The position numbers and the translations under genes are program-made. Below, piece by piece: positions 1-8,958 of a stretch of 64,000 nt of DNA. Source of the stretch: Ferruginibacter sp. (GTDB lineage: Bacteria > Bacteroidota > Bacteroidia > Chitinophagales > Chitinophagaceae). The notes under the pieces were generated by a model that was not told the origin of the DNA, ran no database searches, and saw only the letters and a list, made by a program, of their open reading frames with translations. Position 1 is the stretch's first letter. Each line of letters starts with the position of its first letter. The stretch spans positions 1 to 64,000 of the forward strand of contig NZ_JAQBNR010000019.1 in NCBI RefSeq assembly GCF_028288465.1, written 5' to 3'.

Positions 1-251
1 AGGCGGACATACTGCTGGGCGGCAACTTTTACCAGAGTAAACCGGAGGCAGGTATTTACGATGCCAGCTACGGCCTGCTGCTGAAAGGAGATGGCAAGGG
101 CAATTTTAAAGCGGTTAATGAAAGTCAAAGCGGAATAATGGTTAAAGGGCAGGTAAGAAATATTACCAATATCAAAGCTGGTAAAAGAAATCTAACCATT
201 TTTTCCATGAACAATGAAGCGCCGAAGATTTTTGAAATGATAAATAAATAA
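1..251 (+). CDS. VCBS/FG-GAP repeat protein, C-terminal fragment (partial at window edge)
   Basis: The frame starting at base 3 is open to the TAA at 249-251 and encodes about 82 residues beginning ADILLGGNFYQSKPEAGIYD. The segment aligns by eye with the last ~80 residues of the large VCBS lipoprotein ending at 6967: both have a GNF(Y/F) turn, a GxYDAxxG motif, a G-V-R-(N/D)-I step and a short C-terminal strand. It is therefore the tail of a paralogous CRTAC1-like protein, probably surface-exposed and calcium-binding through DxDxDGxxD-type repeats that lie before the window. It is followed after 33 bases by the DUF1080 gene on the same strand, so the two are likely cotranscribed. The 5' part and start are not visible. 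Confidence 0.8.
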   Translation, partial: ADILLGGNFYQSKPEAGIYDASYGLLLKGDGKGNFKAVNESQSGIMVKGQVRNITNIKAGKRNLTIFSMNNEAPKIFEMINK

Positions 252-284
252 GCAGGATCACTTAAAAAAAAAACGAATGCTGAT

Positions 285-965
285 ATGAAAAAATTAATTG
301 TTGCCTGCTTATTATTTGCCGGGATTACGGCAAATGCACAAACCGAAAAAGCGAAAACGAAACCACTTTTTAACGGCAAAAATTTAAATGGCTGGTACAG
401 CTTTCTTACTTCAAAAGGAAAGAATAGTGATCCTGAAAAAGTATTCAATATCGAAAATGGTTTGCTGCATATTTCGGGGAAAGAGTTCGGTTATATTTGT
501 ACTGAAAAAGTATACAGCAATTTTCATCTGATAGTTGAATTTAAATGGGGCACAAAAAAGTATCCGCCAAGAGATGCAGACACTACTAAAAGAGACAACG
601 GCATTTTATATTTCGTACCGCTCAATGCAAAGGATTTTGTCTGGCCAAAAGGTATCGAATGCCAGATACAGGAAGGTGATGTAGGTGATTTCTGGATGGT
701 GGATAGTGCAACAGTTGTAGTAGATGGCGTTCGTTCGGGTCCTAAAGATTTTAACCGGGCTAAAAAGAAAGCCGATGCAGAAAAACCAACAGGCGAATGG
801 AACAGGGTAGAAGTAATTTCAAACAACGGAAAGCTTACACATATTGTAAATGGTACCGTTGTAAATGAAGCGACAGACCCAAGTGTAACCGAAGGAAAAA
901 TAATTATTCAGTCAGAAGGAGCAGAAATATATTACCGCAAGATTGAGCTTGCCGAATTGAAATAA
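285..965 (+). CDS. DUF1080 (3-keto-disaccharide hydrolase) family secreted protein
   Basis: A 226-residue protein with a signal peptide (basic MKK, hydrophobic core, cleavage after ANAQ near residue 19). The body is one DUF1080 / PF06439 jelly-roll domain: PLFNGKNLNGWYSF near residue 28, DNGILYF near 104, the IECQIQEG strand near 125, PTGEWNRVEV near 168 and the closing IYYRKIEL strand. Members of this family cleave 3-keto-glycosides or act as lectin-like concanavalin folds. A glucoside 3-dehydrogenase-type GMC oxidoreductase 75 bases downstream supports a 3-keto-sugar role. The ATG at 285 is chosen because it starts the signal peptide directly. Periplasmic or outer-membrane location is inferred. 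A second DUF1080 gene lies after the oxidoreductase. Confidence 0.85.
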   Translation: MKKLIVACLLFAGITANAQTEKAKTKPLFNGKNLNGWYSFLTSKGKNSDPEKVFNIENGLLHISGKEFGYICTEKVYSNFHLIVEFKWGTKKYPPRDADTTKRDNGILYFVPLNAKDFVWPKGIECQIQEGDVGDFWMVDSATVVVDGVRSGPKDFNRAKKKADAEKPTGEWNRVEVISNNGKLTHIVNGTVVNEATDPSVTEGKIIIQSEGAEIYYRKIELAELK

Positions 966-1040
966 AGGTGACTGCCTTTAGCAGAACAATTAAAGACCGA
1001 ACAGTAAAAATAATTTGATTAACGATTAAAACAGAGTGCT

Positions 1041-2768
1041 ATGCCTGGAGATTCCACCAACGTCAACAACAAATCAGCCACCCAAAATACTTATGATGCC
1101 ATCGTAATTGGTTCCGGCATCAGTGGTGGCTGGGCCGCGAAAGAACTAAGTGAAAAAGGATTAAAAGTATTGATGTTGGAACGTGGCCGTCCGCATGAAC
1201 ACATCAAAGATTATGCATCGGCCAGTAAAGACCCATGGGATTTTCCTCACCGCGGTAAGGCGCCCTTGCAGTATAAAAAAGACAACCCGGTTATATCCCG
1301 TGATTGGGCCATGTATGGCACCGCAGCGCAGGAAGCCATCCTGGATAGTTGGGTAAATGAAAAGGAATGTCCTTATGTACAGGAAAAGCCTTTCGCCTGG
1401 TGGCGCAGCTACCAGTTTGGCGGCCGTTCACTCTTATGGGGAAGACAAAGCTATCGTTTAAGTGACCTGGATTTTGAAGCCAATGCAAAAGACGGCATTG
1501 CCATCGACTGGCCGATCCGTTATAAAGAGATGGCGCCCTGGTATGACTATGTAGAAAAATTCGCCGGCATTAGTGGCTCCATAGAAGGTTTACCGCATTT
1601 GCCGGACGGACATTTTTTACCGCCGATGGAATTGAATGTGGTAGAAAAAGATGTGGCAGCAAGAATAAAACAACAATACAAAGACCGCCATATGATCATT
1701 GGGCGTGTGGCCAATTTAACAGCACCATTGCAGGCAAGAACCCAGTGCCAGTACAGGAACCGTTGCTGGGAAGGATGTCCTTTCGGCGGTTATTTTAGTA
1801 CGCAGTCGTCTACATTTCCAGCGGCAACTGCTACCGGTAATTTAACCGTTCGGCCATGGAGCATTGTTACAAAAATCATTTACGATAAAAATACAAAGAA
1901 GGCAACAGGCGTAGAAGTGCTGGACGCTGAAAACAATAAAACTTACGAGTTTCATGCAAAAATTCTTTTCCTGAATGCTTCTGCTTTAAACAGTGCCTGG
2001 GTGCTAATGAATTCAGCAACTGATATCTGGCCTGATGGACTGGGCAGCAGCAGTGGCGAATTAGGTCATAATGTAATGGATCATCACTACATGCTGGGCG
2101 CACAGGGAACAATAGAAGGTTTTGAAGATAAAACAACCTACGGCCGCAGGGCGAATGGTTTTTATATTACCCGCTTTGCGAATTTATATGGTGATAAAAG
2201 GGACTTTTTGCGTGGGTATGGTTACCAGGGAAGTGCCAGCCGGGAAGGCTGGAGCCGTGAAGTAGCTGAACTGAATATTGGCGGCGATTTTAAAGAAGCG
2301 TTGACTGAACCCGGAGCATGGAGCATTGGAGCTACAGGCTTTGGTGAGATACTGCCTTACCATGATAATAAAATTTCTTTGCACAAAACTGTAAAAGACA
2401 AATGGGGCTTACCCGTTTTATCTATGGATGCAGGATTGAAAGAAAACGAATTAAAAATGCGTAAAGATATTATTAAAGAACTGGTAGCCATGTTTGAAGC
2501 CGCAGGCGTGAAAAATATTACTACCTGGGATAAGGACTATAACATTGGCCAAGGCATTCACGAAATGGGTACGGCACGCATGGGCAACGACCCCAAAACA
2601 TCGGTATTGAATTCGCACAACCAGGTATGGGATGCACTGAACGTGTTTGTAACAGATGGCGCAGCGATGACATCATCCGCTTGTCAAAATCCATCACTTA
2701 CTTACATGGCTTTAACAGCACGGGCAGCAGAGTATGCCGTGAGTGAATTGAAGAAAGGAAATATTTAA
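1041..2768 (+). CDS. GMC family oxidoreductase, glucoside 3-dehydrogenase-like
   Basis: A 575-residue FAD enzyme. The dinucleotide-binding motif GSGISGG is at residues 24-30, followed by an acidic strand end LERG. A cysteine-rich segment CQYRNRCWEGCPFGG lies in the middle. The C-terminal GMC signature has the catalytic His in GIHEMGTARMG (about residue 507) and the partner Asn in CQNPSLTY (about residue 550). No signal peptide or Tat motif is visible, so export would need a partner subunit, and no gluconate-dehydrogenase subunit 3 gene is present in the window. Flanking DUF1080 genes suggest oxidation of glycosides at C3 to 3-keto products which those proteins then cleave. The substrate is inference. 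Length is normal for the family. Confidence 0.85.
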   Translation: MPGDSTNVNNKSATQNTYDAIVIGSGISGGWAAKELSEKGLKVLMLERGRPHEHIKDYASASKDPWDFPHRGKAPLQYKKDNPVISRDWAMYGTAAQEAILDSWVNEKECPYVQEKPFAWWRSYQFGGRSLLWGRQSYRLSDLDFEANAKDGIAIDWPIRYKEMAPWYDYVEKFAGISGSIEGLPHLPDGHFLPPMELNVVEKDVAARIKQQYKDRHMIIGRVANLTAPLQARTQCQYRNRCWEGCPFGGYFSTQSSTFPAATATGNLTVRPWSIVTKIIYDKNTKKATGVEVLDAENNKTYEFHAKILFLNASALNSAWVLMNSATDIWPDGLGSSSGELGHNVMDHHYMLGAQGTIEGFEDKTTYGRRANGFYITRFANLYGDKRDFLRGYGYQGSASREGWSREVAELNIGGDFKEALTEPGAWSIGATGFGEILPYHDNKISLHKTVKDKWGLPVLSMDAGLKENELKMRKDIIKELVAMFEAAGVKNITTWDKDYNIGQGIHEMGTARMGNDPKTSVLNSHNQVWDALNVFVTDGAAMTSSACQNPSLTYMALTARAAEYAVSELKKGNI

Positions 2769-2847
2769 ACACACATTTTAACAGAGTGACCAATCAAAGA
2801 AGGCTTGCAATACAACTAATAATTAACAACAAATCAATCATTAAAAA

Positions 2848-3615
2848 ATGAAACAACACTTATTTTTTTCAGCAATACTGGTGGCCGGCTTTTTAAGCAC
2901 CAATGCGCAGAATGCAAAACCAGAAGACACAGAATACTATACACCGGTGCCTAAAGTAGTTACCCCGGGTAGTGCATATGGTGTGCCGCCAAGTGATGCG
3001 ATTGTATTATTCGATGGAAAAAATCTGGACCAGTGGGTGCCAACCAAAGACAGCACTTCAAACAACAAATGGACTGTTGCTGATAATTGCATGACCGTAA
3101 ACAAAGCCAACGGCGATTTGCAGACAAAAAGATCTTTTACCGATTTTCAATTGCATATTGAATACCGTATTCCGGCCAACATTACCGGCAGCGGCCAGGC
3201 CCGTGGTAACAGCGGTATCTTTTTAGCGGCATTGCCATGGGGCGCCGGTGGTTACGAGTTACAGGTACTGGATAATTACAACAACACCACTTATGTAAAC
3301 GGACAGGCCGGAAGTATGTATAAACAAACGCCGCCATTGGTGAACGCTTGCCGAAAACCCGGCGAGTGGCAAACCTATGATGTTGTTTGGACTGCACCCC
3401 GCTTTAACGAAGATGGTACAGTGAAAAGCCCTGCCCGTGTAACGGTTTTACACAATGGCGTACTGGTACAAAATAATACAACATTAACAGGCGATACACC
3501 CTACATTGGTAAACCGGAATATAAAAAACATGGTGCTGCGCCCATTAAATTACAAGCCCATGGTGATAAAAGTGAACCAATCAGTTACCGCAATATCTGG
3601 GTGAGAGAACTATAA
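2848..3615 (+). CDS. DUF1080 (3-keto-disaccharide hydrolase) family secreted protein, second copy
   Basis: A 255-residue secreted protein with a signal peptide ending near TNAQ (residue 21). A short linker containing PEDTEYYTPVPKVVTPG precedes one DUF1080 domain: IVLFDGKNLDQWVP near residue 53, the GNSGIFL strand near 121, YELQVLDNYNN near 135, GEWQTYDVVW near 173 and the final ISYRNIWVREL strand. It keeps the GxSGIF and GEWQ elements typical of the larger DUF1080 subfamily and is clearly diverged from the copy at 285-965, so the pair probably acts on different bonds. It sits 79 bases after the GMC oxidoreductase gene and only 7 bases before the VCBS lipoprotein gene, which indicates one operon. 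Confidence 0.85.
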   Translation: MKQHLFFSAILVAGFLSTNAQNAKPEDTEYYTPVPKVVTPGSAYGVPPSDAIVLFDGKNLDQWVPTKDSTSNNKWTVADNCMTVNKANGDLQTKRSFTDFQLHIEYRIPANITGSGQARGNSGIFLAALPWGAGGYELQVLDNYNNTTYVNGQAGSMYKQTPPLVNACRKPGEWQTYDVVWTAPRFNEDGTVKSPARVTVLHNGVLVQNNTTLTGDTPYIGKPEYKKHGAAPIKLQAHGDKSEPISYRNIWVREL

Positions 3616-3622
3616 CCAACCA

Positions 3623-6600
3623 ATGAATTTTCAACGCACATTATATTGCCTGTTTACGGCCATTATATTTTGCGGATGTAAAAGTAAAACGGTTACGCTT
3701 TTTTCAATGATGCCTGCAGCGCAGACGGGTATTGACTTTGAAAATAAAATTGCGGATACGGACACGCTCAACATCCTCGATTATTTGTATTACTATAACG
3801 GAGGGGGTGTAGCAGTGGCTGATTTTAATAATGATGGACTGGCGGATATTTATTTTACCAGCAACCAGGGCAGTAATAAATTATACCTCAACAAAGGCAA
3901 TTTTAAATTTGAAGATATCACTGCGAAAGCAGGCGTACAGGGAAAGGGCAATTGGAAAACAGGTGTTACAGTGGCAGATGTTAACGGTGACGGCTTGCTG
4001 GATATTTACGTTTGTGAAGTGGGAGGATATAAAAGTTTTAAAGGCCACAATGAACTTTTTATAAATAATGGTTCTTCTCCCTCTCCTAAAGGAGAGGGCC
4101 GGGGTGAGGTTAGTTTTACAGAAAGCGCCCATACTTACGGACTGGATATTGAAGGCTTCAATACCCAGTCCGTTTTTTTTGATTACGACCATGACGGTGA
4201 CCTGGACATGTTCCTGGTAAATCATTCTGTACATTCCAGCCAGAGCTATAGCGACTCTTCCATGCGGCATGTAAAAAATGATGCCGCAGGGGATAAATTA
4301 TTCCGGAATGATAGTACAGCCACCGGCAGAAAATTCGTTGAAGTAACAACTGAAGCTGGAATTTACAGCAGCATTGTCGGCTACGGTCTTAATGTTGCCA
4401 TTGCCGATATCAACAACGACGGCTGGGATGATATTTATGTAAGCAACGATTTTCACGAAAATGATTATTACTATGTCAACAACCACAACGGGACTTTTTC
4501 AGAAATAAACCGCGAGGCTTTTGGTCATGAAAGTCGCTTCTCCATGGGTAGTGCCATTGCTGATATGAACAACGATGGCTGGCAGGATATTATAACGTTA
4601 GATATGTTGCCGGCAGACGAAAAAATTTTAAAGGCTTCTGCCGGGGATGACCCGTTCGACATTTACAATTTTAAATTTGGGTTTGGATATTACCACCAGT
4701 ATGCACGCAACTGTTTACAGATGAATGCAGGCGGCGGAAAAAAATTCAGTGACATTGCCCTGTATGCTGGTGTTGCTGCAACAGACTGGAGCTGGAGCCC
4801 GCTGGCAGCGGATTTTGATAACGACGGCATCAAAGATTTATTTATCTCCAATGGTATTTTAAGGCGACCTAACGATCTTGATTTTGTGAAATTTTACAGC
4901 AGCAGAACAGGCAATGATACCAGCCGTGCAGCAGATTTGGCAGCCATCAGCAAGATGCCCGAAGGCAAAATAAGCAACTACATTTTTAAAGGAACCGACA
5001 GCCTCAAATTTATTGATGAAACCACCGCATGGGGTCTTCAACACCCGGGCTTTAGTAACGGTGCTGCCTATGCTGATTTGGACAATGACGGCGACCTTGA
5101 TATTGTTATCAACAACATCAATGAACCAGCTACTATTTACAGGAACAATACGGTGCAGCAACAATTAAATCATTTCATAGAACTGCAGTTAGATGGAGAT
5201 GATCAGAACAAATTTGCTATCGGCGCAAAAGTTACGCTTCAGCAGAAAGACAAAATACAAACCAGTTATCTCAATGCCAGCAAAGGTTTTGAAAGTGCGT
5301 CGCTTCAGTACATTCATTTTGGTACTGGTTCAGATTCAATCATTGATAGAATAGAAATTTCATGGCCTGACGGAAAATCAGAAATACTTACAGATGTAAA
5401 AGCCAATCAGCGATTAACAGTTTTATACAAGAACGCAGAAAATAACAATAAAACTTTATTGCTTCCAGGCATTAATTCTACAGGTAATAGTTTATTTAAG
5501 AATATTACCGATTCCATTCAACTGTCATATAAACACCAGGAAAATAATTTCAACGATTTTAATGTACAGGCTTTTATTCCACATATGGTTTCTACACAAG
5601 GACCAAAATTGGCAGTAGCTGATGTGAACGGCGATGGCCTGGAAGATTTTTTTGTTTGCGGCGCTGCGGGACAGGCGGGCGCTTTGTTTCAGCAAAATGC
5701 TTACGGTAAATTCATTGCCACCAATCAAAATTTATTTAGTGCAGATGCCGCATGTGAAGATGTGAATGCCCTCTTTTTTGATGCAGACAATGATGGCGAT
5801 AAAGACCTGTATGTAGTAACGGGCGGCAATGAAACAGAAGCAAAAGTGGCATCTTCTTTAGACAGGTTATACATCAATGATGGCAAAGGAAACTTCAGCA
5901 AATCCGCCACGTTGCCATTGCTTTATGGAAATAAATCTGCAGCCGTTGCTGCTGATGTAGATCATGACGGAGACCTGGATTTATTTGTGGGTGGAAGAGT
6001 GGTAGCAGGCAGGTACGGCGATGTACCAACCTCTTATTTATTGATGAACGATGGCAAGGGAAATTTTACAATAGCTGATGATACAAAAGCGCCGGGCCTG
6101 AATAAAATCGGAATGGTAACGGATGCCATATGGACTGACATTGATAAAGATGGCTGGCAGGATTTGGTAATCGTTGGTGAGTGGATGCCCATCACTCTGT
6201 ATAAAAACCAACAAGGCAAACTGGTAAATGGAACTGAGGGTGCTGGATTGGCAAAGACAACCGGCCTATGGACTACGATTCATGCTGCTGATTTAAACAA
6301 TGATGGCACCGATGAACTATTGGCGGGTAACTGGGGAGAAAATTCAAAGCTGCATGCCAGTGAACAATATCCATTAAAATTATTTGCCGGCGACCTGGAT
6401 AACAATGGTGCCATGGACCAGGTACTCGCCACTGAAAAAAAGGGCAAGTATTATACCTTTCTGGGTAAAGAAGAAATAGAAAAACAATTGCCTGCTTTGA
6501 TGCGCAAAAAATATTTACTGTACAGCAGCTTTGCGGGACAAACGGTGGAAGAAGTATTTGGTGAAAAATTGGATCATGCAAAAAAATATACGGCCAGTTT

Positions 6601-6967
6601 ATTGTCGTCTGTAATGCTCGCCAACAATGGCAAAGGAAAGTTTACCATTAGTAAATTACCTGCATCCGTTCAATGGTCGCCAGTGTTTTCTTTTTTAACG
6701 GATGACATAAATGACGATGGAAAACCGGATATCATTTCAGCCGGCAATTTTTTCGGCGTATTGCCTTATGAAGGCCGCTATGATGCAGGACTGGGAAGCG
6801 TTTTGACAAATGCAGGTACCAATCGATTTAATGTATTGCCATCATACATTAGTGGCTTTATGGCAAGCGGTGAAGTAAGAGACATCAAAAAAATAAAGCT
6901 GGCTAACGGCGGCGAATACATACTTGTTGCAAGAAACAATGACAGCATACTTATCTTCAAAGAATAA
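3623..6967 (+). CDS. CRTAC1-like VCBS/FG-GAP repeat lipoprotein with ASPIC/UnbV domain
   Basis: A 1114-residue predicted lipoprotein: hydrophobic N-terminus with lipobox IFCGC (Cys about residue 19). Many calcium-binding FG-GAP/VCBS blades follow, such as ADFNNDGLADIYF, ADVNGDGLLDIYV, DYDHDGDLDMFL, ADINNDGWDDIYV and ADLDNDGDLDIVI. An ASPIC/UnbV segment (IEISWPDGKSEILTDV) near residue 580 is followed by a second set of blades. The fold is a beta-propeller pair, with a surface adhesion or substrate-binding role known for related proteins but no proven enzyme activity. Codons 151-163 (SSPSPKGEGRGEV) break the usual NNG-x-FTESA turn and are encoded by a palindromic REP-like element (see repeat entry). 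The reading frame is intact through it. It is the last gene of the plus-strand unit. Confidence 0.88.
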   Translation: MNFQRTLYCLFTAIIFCGCKSKTVTLFSMMPAAQTGIDFENKIADTDTLNILDYLYYYNGGGVAVADFNNDGLADIYFTSNQGSNKLYLNKGNFKFEDITAKAGVQGKGNWKTGVTVADVNGDGLLDIYVCEVGGYKSFKGHNELFINNGSSPSPKGEGRGEVSFTESAHTYGLDIEGFNTQSVFFDYDHDGDLDMFLVNHSVHSSQSYSDSSMRHVKNDAAGDKLFRNDSTATGRKFVEVTTEAGIYSSIVGYGLNVAIADINNDGWDDIYVSNDFHENDYYYVNNHNGTFSEINREAFGHESRFSMGSAIADMNNDGWQDIITLDMLPADEKILKASAGDDPFDIYNFKFGFGYYHQYARNCLQMNAGGGKKFSDIALYAGVAATDWSWSPLAADFDNDGIKDLFISNGILRRPNDLDFVKFYSSRTGNDTSRAADLAAISKMPEGKISNYIFKGTDSLKFIDETTAWGLQHPGFSNGAAYADLDNDGDLDIVINNINEPATIYRNNTVQQQLNHFIELQLDGDDQNKFAIGAKVTLQQKDKIQTSYLNASKGFESASLQYIHFGTGSDSIIDRIEISWPDGKSEILTDVKANQRLTVLYKNAENNNKTLLLPGINSTGNSLFKNITDSIQLSYKHQENNFNDFNVQAFIPHMVSTQGPKLAVADVNGDGLEDFFVCGAAGQAGALFQQNAYGKFIATNQNLFSADAACEDVNALFFDADNDGDKDLYVVTGGNETEAKVASSLDRLYINDGKGNFSKSATLPLLYGNKSAAVAADVDHDGDLDLFVGGRVVAGRYGDVPTSYLLMNDGKGNFTIADDTKAPGLNKIGMVTDAIWTDIDKDGWQDLVIVGEWMPITLYKNQQGKLVNGTEGAGLAKTTGLWTTIHAADLNNDGTDELLAGNWGENSKLHASEQYPLKLFAGDLDNNGAMDQVLATEKKGKYYTFLGKEEIEKQLPALMRKKYLLYSSFAGQTVEEVFGEKLDHAKKYTASLLSSVMLANNGKGKFTISKLPASVQWSPVFSFLTDDINDDGKPDIISAGNFFGVLPYEGRYDAGLGSVLTNAGTNRFNVLPSYISGFMASGEVRDIKKIKLANGGEYILVARNNDSILIFKE
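4073..4111. repeat. REP-like palindromic element inside a coding region
   Basis: Bases 4079-4087 (CCCTCTCCT) and 4090-4098 (AGGAGAGGG) form a perfect 9-bp inverted repeat with a two-base loop. A GC-rich tail CCGGGGTGAGG follows at 4099-4109. Sequences of this pattern recur in intergenic DNA of many bacteria, from memory. Here it lies in frame within the VCBS gene and adds about 13 residues rich in Ser, Pro, Gly and charged side chains. No second copy was noticed in this window. Confidence 0.6.
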
Positions 6968-6992
6968 TTTTTTACTTCGCAAAAGCAGCGTC

Positions 6993-8942
6993 TTATTTTA
7001 CTGCTTCCAGCAAACAAAAGGAATACGGTTCTACAATCAAATATTCTTTATCTCTGCCCACGATGTAATCTTTTTTATTCCAGTGATCATATAACATAAC
7101 TGGTGGGTTTCCCTTTTCTTTTACCACCTGCCAGTCAATGTACATTACTTCGTTTTTAAAGTTGAAAAAACAAAAAAGCCTGTTGTCTTCCACTTGCCGT
7201 GAAAAACCCGCGACATGTATGTTGTAAGGAGAAAGCCAGGTGAGATTACTATAATCCGCCAGCACCGGTAATTTTTTACGCAGGCGGATCATTTGTTGCG
7301 TGGCGCTGAAAATGCGATGCTCAATTGTTCCTTCCACTTCAGCCTTGCTATTTTTATCCCAGTCAATTACAGGCCGGTGCATCCAGCGGTTATCATAACT
7401 TTTGGCAGGGTTGCTGAGGTAACTGTAATCATTTGTATACCCTACCTCATCCCCATAAAATAGCATGGGTAAACCACCGATAAAAAAACTGGCGGCCTGC
7501 ATTACAATGATTCTGTTAATTGCAGTGCTGATCTCATTTTCATTATTATTAGCAATGGCTTTTTCAAGCCCGCACAGAGAGGCCAACGTGCCGCTGATTC
7601 TTGCATCCTGCGTTTTTGGATTTACAGAAAACAATGCACCTGTCGCAGTAGATCCTGGCGTGTTGCCGGAGTAAAAATCCTTCAAAAATTTGCGATGCAG
7701 GTAAGGATTGAAGCCCGCTTGCTGGATCATATAATCATCATAACCCAAACCAATATCATCATGGCAGCGGGTATAAGTTAACCAGGATGTGCCATACGGC
7801 TTTTTCAACAATTCGTGTTGTGCGGCCAGCATTACCCGGGTATCGCCGGTAGCAAGTGCATCCCATTGCAATGCCATTTGCGTGGCGTTGTAGGCAAAGT
7901 CGCATTCCCGGGCAACAAAATTTCCGGTACCAAAATATTGCATGATTTCTTTAGGCGCTACGATGGCTTCACCCAATAAAGCCATGCCCGGCGAAGCAAC
8001 CTGCACACACTGTTTCAGCAGCCGCAACAGGGTATGCGCTTTGGGCAAATTCTGACAGGTAGTGCCGGGTTCCTTCCAGATAAAGGCGGGTGCATCAATG
8101 CGCAAAACATCCACCCCAAGGTTGGCATAAAACAATACAATGTCCAGCATCTCTGCCAATACTGCCGGGTTACTGAAATTAAGATCCCACTGGTAATTAT
8201 GAAACACGGTCATCACCCATTTATGGCATTCGGGCACATAGGTAAAATTGCCGGCAGCCGTTTCAGGGAAAATATCAGGCATGGTCTGCTCAAAAATATC
8301 AGGCATGGTGCGGTCATCGTACATATAAAAATAATCCTGGTAATGCTTGTCACCATCCTTGGCTTTCATGGCCCATTCCTGTAAACGGGAGGTATGATTC
8401 AGTACGATGTCTGTCATCAGGTACATGCCTGCAGCACTCATCTTTTGTTGAACGACAATTAAATCATCGAGGGTTCCAAAACGGGGATTAATTTTTCTGA
8501 AATCAGATACGGCATAACCGCCATCACTTTCACCGGCCGGACTTTCAAAAAGCGGCATCAGGTGTAGAAAATTTACGCCAAGTGTATCAAAATAATCAAG
8601 CTTTTCGCCGAGGTTGGTGAGGTTGCCGCAGAACTGGTCAACATATAGACTCATCCCTGTTATTTCATTGCTTAAAAACCAGTTTCCTTTTTCTGCTTTG
8701 ATCGCATCGGTTTTTTTTAATGCCGGTTTTCTTTTTTTATGAGCAGATGTAAGCGTTTCAATTAACAGATCAAACTGTGGTACCGCTGCTGGATGCTGCC
8801 GGTACAATTCATCATACAATGATTTTATGGTAGATGCGTTGGCGATTAACCGGCTGTAAAAAGAAAGGTCATCTTCCTCTTTACCAACCCGGAATTTCAG
8901 TAACGCCGATTTTATTTTTTGATGCAGCAGGTAGTCGTACAT
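6993..8942 (-). CDS. Amylosucrase (GH13 subfamily 4)
   Basis: A 649-residue GH13 enzyme with no signal peptide, so cytoplasmic. The N-terminal helical domain precedes GNWFLSNEITGMSLYVDQFC near residue 86 and the amylosucrase-type segment ESPAGESDGGYAVSDFR (133-149). Catalytic residues are visible: nucleophile D283 in VDVLRIDAPAF, acid/base E325 in LLGEAIVAP and the transition-state His-Asp pair at 394-395 in TRCHDDIGLGY. These positions nearly match the Neisseria polysaccharea enzyme (D286, E328, D393). The enzyme splits sucrose, transferring glucose to glucan and releasing fructose. The fructokinase gene 16 bases upstream and the SLC45-like carrier before it complete a sucrose route. A sucrose hydrolase or isomerase-type GH13 remains possible. 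Confidence 0.88.
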   Translation of the reverse strand: MYDYLLHQKIKSALLKFRVGKEEDDLSFYSRLIANASTIKSLYDELYRQHPAAVPQFDLLIETLTSAHKKRKPALKKTDAIKAEKGNWFLSNEITGMSLYVDQFCGNLTNLGEKLDYFDTLGVNFLHLMPLFESPAGESDGGYAVSDFRKINPRFGTLDDLIVVQQKMSAAGMYLMTDIVLNHTSRLQEWAMKAKDGDKHYQDYFYMYDDRTMPDIFEQTMPDIFPETAAGNFTYVPECHKWVMTVFHNYQWDLNFSNPAVLAEMLDIVLFYANLGVDVLRIDAPAFIWKEPGTTCQNLPKAHTLLRLLKQCVQVASPGMALLGEAIVAPKEIMQYFGTGNFVARECDFAYNATQMALQWDALATGDTRVMLAAQHELLKKPYGTSWLTYTRCHDDIGLGYDDYMIQQAGFNPYLHRKFLKDFYSGNTPGSTATGALFSVNPKTQDARISGTLASLCGLEKAIANNNENEISTAINRIIVMQAASFFIGGLPMLFYGDEVGYTNDYSYLSNPAKSYDNRWMHRPVIDWDKNSKAEVEGTIEHRIFSATQQMIRLRKKLPVLADYSNLTWLSPYNIHVAGFSRQVEDNRLFCFFNFKNEVMYIDWQVVKEKGNPPVMLYDHWNKKDYIVGRDKEYLIVEPYSFCLLEAVK

Positions 8943-8958
8943 ATTTATTCAGCAACGG

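Noticed and set aside
3881-4270. 129-codon minus-strand open frame
   Set aside because: Antisense to the VCBS gene. The plus frame has regular DxDxDG repeats on both sides.
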